From Streptosporangium pseudovulgare (GTDB taxonomy: Bacteria; Actinomycetota; Actinomycetes; Streptosporangiales; Streptosporangiaceae): a DNA stretch of 64,000 nt. The DNA lies in contig NZ_BMQJ01000004.1 of assembly GCF_014648055.1 (NCBI RefSeq), positions 62,001 through 126,000 on the forward strand. Reading direction: 5' to 3'. A program made the translations under genes and the position numbers. The notes below the pieces were generated by a model. That model had not been told where the DNA came from. It saw only the letters and a program-made list of their open reading frames with translations, and ran no database searches. Shown here piece after piece: positions 17,056 through 26,200 of the stretch; position 1 is the first letter of the stretch, and each line of letters opens with the position of its first letter.

Positions 17056-17256
17056 CTACCGGAGATATCCGGCGAACTCCTCAAGCGAGATCAGGCCGTC
17101 GCCGTCCTGGTCGAGCTTGGCGATGGCGGCACGGGCCGTCTCGGGGGTGACCGGCTGGCCGAGCACCTCCATGAGGCGGGTGAACTCCTCAAGCGAGATA
17201 AGGCCGTCACCGTCGACGTCAATGATCTTGAAAGTCGTCGCGTAGTCGTTCGTCAT
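17056..17256 (-). CDS. Small two-EF-hand calcium-binding protein
   Basis: 66 residues made of two EF-hands: loops DVDGDGLISLEE (13-24) and DQDGDGLISLEE (49-60). Both keep Asp at positions 1, 3 and 5 and Glu at 12, so both should bind Ca2+. No signal peptide is seen, so it is probably cytosolic. The two loop-coding segments are nearly identical at the DNA level, indicating a recent or conserved internal duplication. It converges on the transpeptidase gene and diverges from the collagen-like gene. Confidence 0.93.
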   Translation of the reverse strand: MTNDYATTFKIIDVDGDGLISLEEFTRLMEVLGQPVTPETARAAIAKLDQDGDGLISLEEFAGYLR

Positions 17257-17698
17257 GGGTGCGTCCGCCTTCCGGGAGTGGGGGATCGGGCGTCAAGCAC
17301 ATTAGCGGGCGATCGCGGCCCTGGGGAGACCGCGGGTCCAGGTCTCCCCATCGGAAGTCCCCGCCGGTCCCCACCGGTCCCCGCCGGGAGATGGCCACGC
17401 TTCCGTCCCACTTCTCCGGAGTGTTTCGCTTTCAGGATGATGTGCGGCTTTCCGGCTTTTTAACGGCTTCACCGATGTTGTCGGCATAGGGCGCGATAAG
17501 GCATTTGGTGGAGCTGTTCGGCCCTTAAGGACATCTGCTTTTATTCGACGTTTTGTGGGGGTGATGGGTAAAGAAACGCGCTCTCCTCGTCAGGTGCGTC
17601 AAACGATTCCGGGGGACACCGTTTCCTGATTCCCCGCCGTGGTTCAAAAGTGCCCGCACCGGGTTTTTTGCGAGCGCCGGAAGAGTAGAGAAGACGTC
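17257..17698. other. Divergent regulatory region, EF-hand and collagen-like genes
   Basis: 442 bases without a gene. A perfect 10-bp hairpin (17322-17331 with 17341-17350, 9-base loop) is followed by three 10-bp CCCCnCCGGT-type repeats (17357-17386). Then comes a relatively AT-rich stretch (about 17420-17640) that probably holds the collagen-gene promoter. Confidence 0.5.
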
Positions 17699-19468
17699 GT
17701 GGCTACCCTTATGAAAAGCGTCCTGGCGAGCGGTGCACTCGCCGGGGCCGTCCTCGCCCAGGCGTCCGCTCCGGCGTTCGCCGACACAGCACCCAAGCAG
17801 GTGCCGAAGCAGGTGCAGAGCAGCAAGGGGGGTCCTGACCCCTTCTGTGATGACAGCCCGCTCATGGTGACCTTCCACACGTTCTGTACTTCGTCGTGGG
17901 GTACGGCGGTGCCTCGTCCCATCCCCACCCCGCCGGCGGCCGCTCCCACTTCCGCTCCGCCCGTGGCGGCGGGCAACTACATCCTGCTGTGCAGGTGGCT
18001 CCGTCTTCCCGAGTCCCTCTGTGCCGTTCCCCCCGGTCCTCCCGGACCCCAGGGCCCGGCCGGCCCTCAGGGCCCGCCCGGACCGGTCGGTCCGCAGGGG
18101 CCGGTCGGCCCGCAGGGTGACACCGGTCTGCAGGGCCCGGCGGGTCCGCAGGGTCCGGCCGGTCCGGCCGGTCCGGCGGGTCCCGTCGGCCCGCAGGGTG
18201 GCGTCGGTCCGCAGGGCCCGGCGGGTCCGCAGGGTCCGGAGGGTCCTGCCGGTCCGCAGGGCGAGTCCGGGCCCGAGGGCCTGCCCGGCCTTCCAGGCCC
18301 GCAGGGCGAGCGCGGTCCGGCCGGTCCGGCTGGTCCCGCCGGCCCGCAGGGCCTGCCCGGGATTCCCGGTCCGCAGGGTGAGCCGGGTCCGATGGGTCCG
18401 CAGGGCCTGCCCGGTGACGTCGGCCCGGCCGGCCCGCAGGGTCCGGAAGGTCCGATGGGTCCGATGGGTCCGATGGGCATGACCGGTCCGCAGGGCGATG
18501 CCGGCCCGGCGGGCCCGCAGGGTGAGCCCGGTCCGGCCGGTCCGCAGGGTCCGGAGGGCCCGATGGGTCCGCAGGGTCTGCCCGGTGACGTCGGCCCCGC
18601 TGGTCCGCAGGGTCCGCAGGGTGACACCGGTCCGGCGGGTCCGCAGGGTCCGCAGGGTGACACCGGTCCGCAGGGTGAGCCTGGTCCGGCCGGTCCGGAG
18701 GGCCCGATGGGTCCGATGGGTCCGCAGGGTCTGCCCGGTGACGTCGGTCCGGCCGGTCCGCAGGGCCCGCAGGGTGACACCGGTCCGGCCGGTCCGCAGG
18801 GTCCGGAGGGCCCGATGGGGCCGCAGGGTCTGCCCGGCGATGTCGGCCCCGCTGGTCCGCAGGGTCCGCAGGGTGACACCGGTCCGCAGGGTGAGCCAGG
18901 GCTTCCCGGTCCGCAGGGTGAGCCTGGTCCGGCCGGTCCGGAGGGCCCGATGGGTCCGATGGGGCCGCAGGGTCTGCCCGGTGACGTCGGCCCCGCTGGT
19001 CCGCAGGGCCCGCAGGGTGAGCCCGGCCCGCAGGGTCTGCCCGGTGACATCGGTCCGGCCGGTCCGCAGGGTCCGGAGGGTCCGATGGGTCCGATGGGCA
19101 TGACCGGTCCGCAGGGTGATGTCGGTCCGGCGGGTCCGCAGGGTGACATCGGCCCGGTCGGCCCGCAGGGGCCGGTCGGTCCGCAGGGTGACATCGGTCT
19201 GACAGGTCCGCCCGGACCCGAGGGTCCCCAGGGCCCGCCCGGACCCGAGGGTCCGCAGGGTCCGCCCGGACCCGCCGGGACATCCAGTGTGACCGGTCTG
19301 CAGGGCCCGGTGGGGCAGGTGACCGTGGTCTATCCGCCCAAGCAGGTCGTCTACCCGAGGACGATGGTGTACACCCGGCCGGTGCTCTACACCCGTCCCG
19401 TCGTGGGGGTCGTCCGGGCCTACCCGGTCGGCGGGGTCTGCGCCACCACGATCGTCCCGTTGTGCTGA
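17699..19468 (+). CDS. Secreted collagen-like protein
   Basis: 589 residues. A signal peptide (cleavage near AFA/DTA at about 32-35) is followed by an N-terminal domain (about 35-112) with Cys pairs ([32 protein letters not shown]). An apparently unbroken Gly-X-Y tract of about 135-140 triplets (roughly 113-527) is rich in [15 protein letters not shown] and GEP. The C-terminal Tyr/Val/Pro-rich domain ([20 protein letters not shown]) ends in two Cys. The tract predicts a triple helix on the cell surface or outside. GTG 17699 has an AGAGAAG site; ATG 17711 is an alternative. Triplets use very regular codons, which opens spurious frames on all strands. Confidence 0.93.
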   Translation: MATLMKSVLASGALAGAVLAQASAPAFADTAPKQVPKQVQSSKGGPDPFCDDSPLMVTFHTFCTSSWGTAVPRPIPTPPAAAPTSAPPVAAGNYILLCRWLRLPESLCAVPPGPPGPQGPAGPQGPPGPVGPQGPVGPQGDTGLQGPAGPQGPAGPAGPAGPVGPQGGVGPQGPAGPQGPEGPAGPQGESGPEGLPGLPGPQGERGPAGPAGPAGPQGLPGIPGPQGEPGPMGPQGLPGDVGPAGPQGPEGPMGPMGPMGMTGPQGDAGPAGPQGEPGPAGPQGPEGPMGPQGLPGDVGPAGPQGPQGDTGPAGPQGPQGDTGPQGEPGPAGPEGPMGPMGPQGLPGDVGPAGPQGPQGDTGPAGPQGPEGPMGPQGLPGDVGPAGPQGPQGDTGPQGEPGLPGPQGEPGPAGPEGPMGPMGPQGLPGDVGPAGPQGPQGEPGPQGLPGDIGPAGPQGPEGPMGPMGMTGPQGDVGPAGPQGDIGPVGPQGPVGPQGDIGLTGPPGPEGPQGPPGPEGPQGPPGPAGTSSVTGLQGPVGQVTVVYPPKQVVYPRTMVYTRPVLYTRPVVGVVRAYPVGGVCATTIVPLC

Positions 19469-19516
19469 TCCCATCGCCCTGAGCGGGGACATCCCGCTCC
19501 ACCGGCCGTGCGAGAC

Positions 19517-19546
19517 GCCGGAGGGCCCCGTGAAGGGCCCTCCGGC
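19517..19546 (+). terminator. Terminator of the collagen-like gene
   Basis: A perfect 12-bp stem (19517-19528 with 19535-19546) and a 6-base loop lie 48 bases after the stop. Confidence 0.75.
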
Positions 19547-19907
19547 CGACGGGTCGCACACGTGACCGGCACGCCGGCGGAGCGGGTGGGCACCGGACGA
19601 ACGGGAAGGCGCGGGCTTCACGGTCCGCGCCTTTCCCATGCGAGCCGGGCTTCACGGCTCTCCCGTGCGAGCCGCGCTCCACGGTTCTCCCATGTGAGCC
19701 GCGCTCCACGGCTCCTCCATGCGAGCCGGGCTGCACGGCTTTTCCGCGCGAGGCCGTACGCCACGGTCCGCGCCTCGTCCGTGCGGAGCCGTACTCCGGG
19801 ACCGGTGCCTTCTCCGGGCTCCGGGACCCGTGCCTTCCCCGGGCGGGGCCGTGCTCCACAACCCGCGCTTTCCTCATGAAACCGTCAAGCGAGGGTAGTG
19901 CGGATGC
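19547..19907. repeat. Degenerate 27-34 bp repeats before the GH13 gene
   Basis: From about 19615 to 19790 there are five to six degraded copies of a unit containing CATGCGAGCCGGGC and TTCACGGCTC. The region holds no supported gene. The GH13 promoter must lie between the repeats and 19890. Confidence 0.6.
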
Positions 19908-21566
19908 ATGCGAATGACCTACACAGCCGACCTGTGGTGGAAGAACGCCGTCGTCTACTGCCTTGACGTCGAGACCTACAAGGACGGCAACGGTGACGGC
20001 ATCGGCGACTTCCGGGGACTCGCCCAGGAGGTCGACCATCTCCACCGGCTCGGGGTGACCTGCATCTGGCTGATGCCGTTCTTCCCGACCGAGGACCGCG
20101 ACGACGGCTACGACATTACCGACTTCTACTCGGTGGACCCCCGGCTCGGCACCCTGGGCGACTTCGTGGAGTTCATGCGCACGGCCAGGGACCGGGGGAT
20201 CCGGGTGATCGCCGACCTGGTGGTCAACCACACCTCCGACCGGCACCCCTGGTTCGAGGAGGCCCGGTCGAGCCGCGACTCGGCCAAACGGGACTGGTAC
20301 GTCTGGCGCGACGAGCCCGAGCCGTTCGACCCGAAGGCGATCGTCTTCCCCGACAAGGAGGACAGCGTCTGGGAGCTCGACGAGAAGACCGGGCAGTACT
20401 ACTACCACAGCTTCTACCGCTTCCAGCCGGACCTGAACACGGGCAACCCCGAGGTGCGCGACGAGATCGCGCGCATCCTCGGGTTCTGGATGGAGCTGGG
20501 GCTGTCGGGGTTCCGGGTGGACGCGGTGCCGTTCCTGATCGAGGACATCGACGGCGACCCTCACGAGTTCCTGGCCGACCTGCGCGCCTTCATGAGCCGC
20601 CGCGACGGCTCCTCGATCCTGCTCGGCGAGGTGAACCTGCCCTACCCCGACCTGATGAAGTACTTCGGCGACGGCAACGGCGACGAGGTCACCCTGTGCT
20701 TCGACTTCATCGCCATGCAGCGGTTCCACCTGTCGATGGCCCGCGAGAACCCGCGCGTCCTGGCCGAGGCGCTGCGCGAGCGGCCCGAGCCGCCCGACGA
20801 CTCCCAGTGGGCCATGTTCGTCCGCAACCACGACGAGCTGACCCTGGACAAGCTCACCGACGCCGAACGGCAGGAGGTCTTCGACGCCTTCGGCCCGGAC
20901 AAGGACATGCAGCTGTACGGCAGGGGCCTGCGCCGCCGCCTCCCGCCGATGCTCGACGGCGACGCGCGCCGGCTCAAGCTGGCCTACAGCGTGCTGTTCA
21001 CCCTGCCGGGCACGCCGGTGCTCTTCTACGGCGAGGAGATCGGCCTCGGTGAGAACCTGGCGGGCGAGGGCCGGATGGCCGTCCGGATCCCGATGCAGTG
21101 GTCGCCCTCCGGCGGCTTCTCGCCCGACCCGAAGGTCTCCGTCCCCTCCCCGGACGGGAGGTTCGGCCCGCGCAACGTCAACGTGAGCGACCAGCGCCGC
21201 GACCCGGACTCGCTGCTGCACTGGATGATGCTGCTGATCGAGCGCTACCGCGAGTCCCCGGAGCTGGCCTGGGGCTCCTACGAGGTGCTCGACACCGGGG
21301 ACGACGCCGTACTGGCACACCGGGCCGACGCCGAGGGCGGCACCGTGGTGGCGGTGCACAACTTCGCCGGCCGCGAGGCGGAGGTGGAGCTCGTGCTGAA
21401 GGACCTGGGCCACTGCGACGTGCTCGTCGACCTGCTGGTGGACGGCACCCAGGAACTTCCCCCGGACGGCCGGGTGAGGTTCACGCTGGAGCCGTACGGC
21501 ACGCGCTGGCTCCGCGCCACCACGCGCGACACGGCGCCGGAGGACAGCTCGGCCAAGAACCAGTGA
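19908..21566 (+). CDS. GH13 alpha-glucosidase / trehalose-synthase-like enzyme
   Basis: 552-residue alpha-amylase-superfamily enzyme. The (beta/alpha)8 barrel motifs are intact: DLVVNHTS (region I), GFRVDAVPF with nucleophile Asp205, ILLGEVN with acid/base Glu241, and FVRNHDE with Asp309. Close relatives are trehalose synthases and oligo-glucosidases of subfamily 16 type. The length fits a single-domain enzyme without a fused maltokinase. It may interconvert maltose and trehalose or hydrolyse short alpha-glucans. ATG 19908 is chosen; ATG 19904 is out of frame and ATG 19914 is an alternative. Confidence 0.88.
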   Translation: MRMTYTADLWWKNAVVYCLDVETYKDGNGDGIGDFRGLAQEVDHLHRLGVTCIWLMPFFPTEDRDDGYDITDFYSVDPRLGTLGDFVEFMRTARDRGIRVIADLVVNHTSDRHPWFEEARSSRDSAKRDWYVWRDEPEPFDPKAIVFPDKEDSVWELDEKTGQYYYHSFYRFQPDLNTGNPEVRDEIARILGFWMELGLSGFRVDAVPFLIEDIDGDPHEFLADLRAFMSRRDGSSILLGEVNLPYPDLMKYFGDGNGDEVTLCFDFIAMQRFHLSMARENPRVLAEALRERPEPPDDSQWAMFVRNHDELTLDKLTDAERQEVFDAFGPDKDMQLYGRGLRRRLPPMLDGDARRLKLAYSVLFTLPGTPVLFYGEEIGLGENLAGEGRMAVRIPMQWSPSGGFSPDPKVSVPSPDGRFGPRNVNVSDQRRDPDSLLHWMMLLIERYRESPELAWGSYEVLDTGDDAVLAHRADAEGGTVVAVHNFAGREAEVELVLKDLGHCDVLVDLLVDGTQELPPDGRVRFTLEPYGTRWLRATTRDTAPEDSSAKNQ

Positions 21567-21665
21567 CCCCGGCCCGGCCGCCCGGCCGCCCGGATCGACC
21601 GGTTCGCCAGGTCCCGGCCGTCCGGAGAGGTCGTCCCGGTCGCCCCGGACCGCTCCGCGCCGCCC

Positions 21666-21754
21666 GAGCCGGTCAGTCCGGGCGGCCGGGCCGCTCAGCG
21701 CCGCCCCGGACCGCCTGAGCCGGTCGGTCCGGGCGGCCGGGTCGCTCCGCGCCG
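21666..21754. repeat. 51-bp-spaced direct repeat running into TetR 3' end
   Basis: Two 38-bp segments (21666-21703 and 21717-21754) differ at a few positions and are 51 bp apart. The second codes for part of the Gly/Pro/Arg-rich tail of the TetR protein, so repeat expansion has probably lengthened that tail. Confidence 0.7.
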
Positions 21755-22369
21755 TTCCGGGCCGGGGCCGTCGCGGTCGCCGTCTCCCGCGGGCCAGGCG
21801 AGCATGGCGAGGTCGGCGACGCGCTCCAGCTCCTCACGGCCGGCGCCGTCGCGGGCCTGGGTGGACATGCCCTGGAGGACGCCGGCGTAGAAGGTCGCCA
21901 GCGTGCCGACGTCGGTGTCCGCGGGGAGCCGGCCCGCCGCGACGTCGCCGGCGACGCGCTCGGCGATCGCCGCCTTGCCCGCCTCCCTGCGCCGGCGCAG
22001 GCTCTCCTCCACCTCCGCCGACCCCGGTCCGCAGTTGACCGCCGCACTGATCACCATGCAGCCGGGCGGGTGGGACGGGTCGGTGTACTCCGCGGCGGCC
22101 TGGCGCAGGAAACGGGCGATCGCGGCGCGGCCGGTCGTCTCCTCGCGCAGCGCCCGTGACGCGAAGGCGCCGTGGGTGCGCTGGTAGCGCTCCACCACCT
22201 CGTCGAACAGCCGCCGCTTGTCACCGAAGGCGGCGTACAGGCTGGGCGGGCGGATGCCCATGGCCGTGGTGAGCGCGGCGATCGAGGTCGCCTCGTACCC
22301 GTGCCGCCAGAACTCCCGCAGTGCGCTCTCCAGTGCCGCGTCCCGGTCGAACTCGCGTTGCCTGCCCAT
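21695..22369 (-). CDS. TetR/AcrR-family regulator
   Basis: 224 residues. The HTH (about 10-55) contains ALREFWRHGYEATSIAALTT and MGIRPPSLYAAFGDKRRLFDEVV, the AcrR-type recognition helix. The C-terminal ligand domain resembles TetR_C_16/33 types (GCMVISAAVNCGPG). The last 25 residues are repeat-derived. It is divergent from the SDR gene at 22448, with paired TAGCG-CGCTA sites between them. Confidence 0.92.
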   Translation of the reverse strand: MGRQREFDRDAALESALREFWRHGYEATSIAALTTAMGIRPPSLYAAFGDKRRLFDEVVERYQRTHGAFASRALREETTGRAAIARFLRQAAAEYTDPSHPPGCMVISAAVNCGPGSAEVEESLRRRREAGKAAIAERVAGDVAAGRLPADTDVGTLATFYAGVLQGMSTQARDGAGREELERVADLAMLAWPAGDGDRDGPGPERRGATRPPGPTGSGGPGRR

Positions 22370-22380
22370 GTCCCCAATTG

Positions 22381-22429
22381 TAGCGAACGCTAAAGAACCG
22401 TGCTACGGTCTTTTCTGTAGCGACCGCTA
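22381..22429. promoter_or_regulatory. Paired TetR operators
   Basis: Two 12-bp dyads TAGCGAACGCTA (22381-22392) and TAGCGACCGCTA (22418-22429) have identical flanks (TGTAGCG upstream, AAAG downstream) and lie 37 bp apart. They flank an AAAG-ACCG / CGGT-CTTT dyad. They sit between divergent TetR and SDR starts, so they most likely bind the TetR product. Confidence 0.75.
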
Positions 22430-22447
22430 AAGATGGGAGTGAGTGAC

Positions 22448-23182
22448 ATGAGGACCGCTCTGGTGACGGGTGCGAGCCGGGGGATCGGCCGGGCGATCGC
22501 ACTGCGGCTGGGACGCGACGGTGTGCGGGTGGCCGTTCACTACGGCAGGGACGAGGTGGCGGCCAAGGAGACGGTGGAGGCCATCACCGGGGCCGGGGGC
22601 CGGGCGTTCGCCGTACGGGCCGAGCTGGGCGTGCCCGGAGACGTGGACACGCTCTTCGCCGCGCTGGAACCGGAGATCGACGGGCTGGACATCCTGGTCA
22701 ACAACGCCGGAGTCAACGCCTCGGTGCCGATCGAGGAGCTCACGCCCGAGCTGTACGACAGGGTGTACGCGGTGAACGTCAAGGCGCCGCTCTTCATCAT
22801 CCAGCGGGCGCTGCCGCTCATGCGGGACGGCGGCCGCATCGTCAACATCACGTCGGGGGTGACCAGGATCGCCCTTCCCGGGACCATCGCCTACTCCGGG
22901 ACCAAGGGGGCGATCGAGGTGATGGGCCGGACCCTCGCCAAGCAGCTCGGGCCGCGCGGGATCACGGTGAACTCGGTCGCCCCGGGGTTCGTCGACACCG
23001 ACATCAACGCCGACTGGCTGCGCGGCAACCCCGAGGCCCAGGAGTACGCGGCGGGCTTCGCGGCCCTGGGCCGGGTCGGCACGCCTGAGGACGTCGCCGA
23101 CGTGGTGGCATTCGTCACCTCCGCCGACGCCCGCTGGGTCACCGGCACGACCCTCGACGCCACCGGCGGCTCCGCCCTCTGA
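22448..23182 (+). CDS. SDR-family NAD(P)-dependent oxidoreductase
   Basis: 244-residue classical short-chain dehydrogenase. It has TGASRGIGRAIA at the cofactor site, DILVNNAGV, catalytic Ser in NITSG, and an intact YSGTK (Tyr-x-x-x-Lys). It resembles FabG/3-oxoacyl-ACP reductase relatives, but without a fatty-acid operon the substrate is open. ATG 22448 follows GATGGGAGTG. It is controlled by the divergent TetR through the sites at 22381-22429. Confidence 0.92.
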   Translation: MRTALVTGASRGIGRAIALRLGRDGVRVAVHYGRDEVAAKETVEAITGAGGRAFAVRAELGVPGDVDTLFAALEPEIDGLDILVNNAGVNASVPIEELTPELYDRVYAVNVKAPLFIIQRALPLMRDGGRIVNITSGVTRIALPGTIAYSGTKGAIEVMGRTLAKQLGPRGITVNSVAPGFVDTDINADWLRGNPEAQEYAAGFAALGRVGTPEDVADVVAFVTSADARWVTGTTLDATGGSAL

Positions 23183-23305
23183 CCAGGGCCGGTACCGATG
23201 CCGTCCGTCGTCCGGATCCTCCGGCCGGCCGCGGTCCCGGTCTGCGTCCGGATCCTCCGGCCGGGTCACCGTCCCGGTCTCCGGCCGGTCGGCGGGCCGG
23301 CGGTG

Positions 23306-23674
23306 TCAGGGACGGCGCTGCTGGTGACGGTCCTGCCGGGGGTCGCGCTTGGTCTTGAGCTTGTCGAGCTGCTGCACGAGGTCGTCGCGGACCTCGTTCA
23401 GCGCCGAGGTCATGTCCTCCTCGCCGGAGGTCGCCACCAGCGGGTCGGCGCCCGCCAGCCGGCATTCAAGGGTGACCTTCTGCTCGGCCCGGTCGCGGTT
23501 CTTGACGTTCAGCAGCAGGTCGACCGAGCTGAGCGGGTGGGAGCGCAGTCGCTTCTCCAGCGGGGTGAACCGTTCCACGATCCCGGGACGCTCGTCGTCG
23601 GCGAAGCCCCTGCCGAGGTAGAGCCGCTCGTCGACGATGTTCACCTGCTCCTCGCCCGCGCTCTTCATCGTCAT
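23306..23674 (-). CDS. Short HPF/RaiA-type ribosome-associated protein
   Basis: 122 residues resembling the short ribosome hibernation promoting factors: one beta-alpha-beta-beta-beta-alpha unit with RLRSHPLSSVDLLLNVKNRD and KVTLECRLAGADPLVATSGEED. A basic tail follows (KRDPRQDRHQQRRP). It would bind the 30S subunit in dormancy or stress. The start MTMKSAG has an AGGAGG site 6 bases upstream, which rules out the longer frame. The match is to fold pattern and not to an exact homologue. Confidence 0.75.
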   Translation of the reverse strand: MTMKSAGEEQVNIVDERLYLGRGFADDERPGIVERFTPLEKRLRSHPLSSVDLLLNVKNRDRAEQKVTLECRLAGADPLVATSGEEDMTSALNEVRDDLVQQLDKLKTKRDPRQDRHQQRRP

Positions 23675-24040
23675 AAGTCCTCCTACCAGCTCTGTGTCTT
23701 CTCGTCGTGTGGTCCGCCGGTCAAGGGGACTCGTCTCCGGCGCCGCGCCGTGCGTCACCGTCGTCCCGGCCGTTCCGCACCGGACCACCGTCGCCCCGGC
23801 CGGGCCGTACCCGGCCGTCGGCGGTTGTGCTGGCCGTACCCGGCCGTCGGCGGACTATGCGGGCCGCACCCGGCTGAGACACCGGGCGGGTTCCGGGGTC
23901 GCGCGTGGCGCCGGACGGGCCGCGGGACCGGGCGTGGAGCCGGGCGGGGCCGGGTCCGATGCGACGTAATCCCGGCGGACGCATATGCTTCGCATGGCTG
24001 GAACCAGGTATTGAGCAGGACCTAAAAGGAGAAATTGACC
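23675..24040. repeat. Intergenic region with 29/30-bp tandem repeat
   Basis: 366 bases upstream of both flanking genes. Units beginning GGCCGTACCCGGCCGTCGG start at 23803, 23832 and 23862 (the last shortened). The final 100 bases, less GC-rich, probably hold the promoter of the microprotein gene. No other ORF is supported. Confidence 0.65.
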
Positions 24041-24130
24041 GTGTACAAGGAGTTCGCAGTCGAGGCCGTGGTGTGGCTGATCCCCGTCATCGTGCTGCTC
24101 GGCCTGGCGTTCATGATCACTTCTGCCTGA
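24041..24130 (+). CDS. 29-residue membrane microprotein
   Basis: A GTG-started ORF of 29 residues begins MYKEFAVEAVVW and continues as one hydrophobic helix (LIPVIVLLGLAFMI) ending TSA. AAGGAGA lies 8 bases before the start. A compact hairpin 22 bases after the stop closes the transcript. Acidic residues at the N-terminus and a single helix suggest a small inner-membrane protein that modulates a larger partner. No family is recognised. Confidence 0.65.
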   Translation: MYKEFAVEAVVWLIPVIVLLGLAFMITSA

Positions 24131-24152
24131 CCCCGGCACGGCCGGAACCCCC

Positions 24153-24175
24153 GGATCCCGGCATGACCGGGATCC
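24153..24175 (+). terminator. Terminator of the microprotein gene
   Basis: A perfect 9-bp stem (24153-24161 with 24167-24175) around CATGA lies 22 bases after the stop at 24130. It supports a stand-alone small transcript. Confidence 0.6.
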
Positions 24176-24352
24176 CCTGACCCCGCGAAGCCGCCCGGTT
24201 ACGGCGGGAGCGCCCGCCGCGCCCGCCCCGGGACACCTGTTCCGGAACCGGGCCCGGGAGAGCCGAGCCGTGACACCCGCCCCGGGACACCCTCCTCGAA
24301 GCCCTGTCACGCCGCCCGCCTGTGGCGAGGCCGTATCCGGGGTGTCCGCGGC

Positions 24353-25789
24353 TCATCTCCGCACCCGCCGCAGCACAGGCCGGAGAGCCTCCGCCGCCTC
24401 CCGTACGGCGAGCGCGGCGGCCAGACAGGCGACCGGGATGACCGGCAGGACGTAGCGGTGGTCGAAGTCCAGCACCGCCACCGGACCCACCAGCAGCCCT
24501 ACCGCCACCGCCCACGGCAACAGCACCGAGCGCCACCGGAGAACCGCCCCGGCCGCGCCCGCCAGCAGGATCGCCGCCAGCATCGGGCCGCGCAGGTAGG
24601 CGGGGTACTGGTAGGCGACCAGGAAGTCCGCGTACGGCCGGACCGAGTACAGCCCTCGGATACCGGGGTCGTACTCCCGCCTGACCTGGTCGATCAACGG
24701 CTGGGCGGGCAGCGCCCAGTCCCCGAGCGCGAAACCGAAGGCCGCGTTGACCCGCTTGGGGTGGGGGACGGGAGTCCAGGGGAAGGCGAGCGAGGTGTCC
24801 TTCGCCACCTCGCGGAGATAGTCGAGCGGCTGGGCGGCGACGGCGCGCAGCGCGAACGACCGGGCGAGCGCGTTGTGCGAGAACCGATCGCCGGGAAGCC
24901 GGTTGAGCGAGGCCCCGGGGGCCCACACGTACTCCGACGCCGCGTCCACGACCGTGCCGTTGGGGCAGAGCCGCGCCTCATCGGCGGGAGGGTCGATCAC
25001 CGAGCAGTCGGCGAACGTCATGGTGCGCGCCCACAGCGCCACCCCGTCCGCGCCGCTGAGCGCGAACGCGCCGTGATGCGCGCGGTACCAGCCCGCGTAG
25101 GCGGCGAGCGGGAGCGTCCCGGCGAGCACCAGGGCCGCCAGCGGGCGCCACCCGGCCCGCCGTACGGCCAGCACCAGGAGGACCAGGACGAGCAGCGGCA
25201 GCGCGATCGTCCTGGTGAGCGCCGCCGCCGCGAACAGCAGGCCCGCCACCGCGGCGGCCCGCGGCGACAGCCTGGGCGACCACATCAACACGGCCACCCC
25301 GGTGACGATCAGGAAGATGAACTGCGTGTCCGACAGCACCGCGTGCTCCAGCCGCAGGAACGACGCGTCGAACAGAGCCGGCACGGTCGCCAGGGACGCC
25401 CCCCACCCGGGCAGGGACCTGCGGCGCAGCAGGGCGTAGATCACCGCCCCGGTGGCCAGGCCCAGGAGGTGCTGGACGGCCGCGATCACCGTCACACTGT
25501 GGAAGGGCAACAGGGCGCGCAGCAGCAGCGGATAGCCGATCGGGTGGAACGTCGCCGACGGCCGCAGGTGGACGGCCGTGTCGAGGTAGGTGAAGGAGTC
25601 GTACCAGTACAGCTGTGCGGGGCGGTAGCCGAGCATCGTGATCACGCGCAGCGCGGCGGCCAGGACGAGGACCACCGTGAACACGCGGTGCCGGGCGAGC
25701 GCGCGGCGGGCCGCGACGAGCGGGCGGCGGGCGGCGGTGGACGGGCGGAGCGGCCGGGGGGCCGTCGTCGGGCGGGTGTCTGTGAACAT
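24353..25789 (-). CDS. Multi-pass glycosyltransferase-like membrane protein (GT39/ArnT type)
   Basis: 478 residues with about 10-12 transmembrane helices. The first luminal loop carries the acidic motif YWYDSFTYLDTAVHLRP and LEHAVLSDTQF, as in polyprenyl-phosphate-sugar-using GT-C enzymes. Late segments include VAVLDFDHRYVLPVIPVACLA. It probably transfers a sugar from a lipid carrier to a protein or wall acceptor on the outer face. The start MFTDTRP is preferred; an upstream start would add an artificial 15-bp-repeat-encoded peptide. Confidence 0.75.
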   Translation of the reverse strand: MFTDTRPTTAPRPLRPSTAARRPLVAARRALARHRVFTVVLVLAAALRVITMLGYRPAQLYWYDSFTYLDTAVHLRPSATFHPIGYPLLLRALLPFHSVTVIAAVQHLLGLATGAVIYALLRRRSLPGWGASLATVPALFDASFLRLEHAVLSDTQFIFLIVTGVAVLMWSPRLSPRAAAVAGLLFAAAALTRTIALPLLVLVLLVLAVRRAGWRPLAALVLAGTLPLAAYAGWYRAHHGAFALSGADGVALWARTMTFADCSVIDPPADEARLCPNGTVVDAASEYVWAPGASLNRLPGDRFSHNALARSFALRAVAAQPLDYLREVAKDTSLAFPWTPVPHPKRVNAAFGFALGDWALPAQPLIDQVRREYDPGIRGLYSVRPYADFLVAYQYPAYLRGPMLAAILLAGAAGAVLRWRSVLLPWAVAVGLLVGPVAVLDFDHRYVLPVIPVACLAAALAVREAAEALRPVLRRVRR

Positions 25790-25810
25790 GCGGGGTCCGA
25801 TCGTCTTTCC

Positions 25811-25900
25811 GGGCACGCCGGAGCCGGGCACGCCGAAGTCAGGTACGCCGGAGTCGGGCATTCCGGAGGTCGGGCGTGCCGCGGTCGGGCATGCCGAGGA
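25811..25900. repeat. 15-bp tandem repeat
   Basis: Six 15-bp units of GGGCACGCCGGAGTC type upstream of the GT-C gene. They are in frame with it and would encode a GVPGS-like pentapeptide if an earlier start were used. The start chosen excludes them. Confidence 0.8.
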
Positions 25901-26200
25901 GAGCGCGCGGCGCGGAGCCGGCGCCGTGAGGGAACGCGGGGAAAGGGGCGCCCGGCCGCGGGGCGCGGAGGGCGAGAGCTCTCCGGGGAGCGGGAGGGCG
26001 GCGGTCCCCGGAGAGCGGGGGAGGACGAGGAGTCCTCAGGCGGAGGCGGAGTCCTCCGGCGGGGCCGTCAGGCGGAGGCGGGATCCTCTGACGGGGCCGT
26101 CAGGTGAAGCGGGTCCCCCGAGGGGGAGGGCCCGGTCACCAGGTCCCCGGTCTCGGGTGGGAGGGCTCGTCCTCCGGTGAACGCCTCGGAGAGGAACCGA
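25901..26200. repeat. Intergenic region with 32-bp direct repeat
   Basis: The region between the GT-C gene and the membrane protein gene. It holds two 32-bp copies (26037-26068 and 26069-26100) that differ at four positions and a start of a third. No gene is supported. Confidence 0.7.

Noticed and set aside
17525-21413. Very long minus-strand frames (704 and 1183 residues) across the collagen-like gene
   Set aside because: They are antisense to the Gly-X-Y tract, whose 9-bp codon pattern removes stops in all frames. Their products are monotonous Arg/Thr/Pro repeats.
25790-25861. Upstream start that would extend the GT-C protein by 24 residues
   Set aside because: The added peptide is the 15-bp repeat read in frame and lacks a ribosome site.
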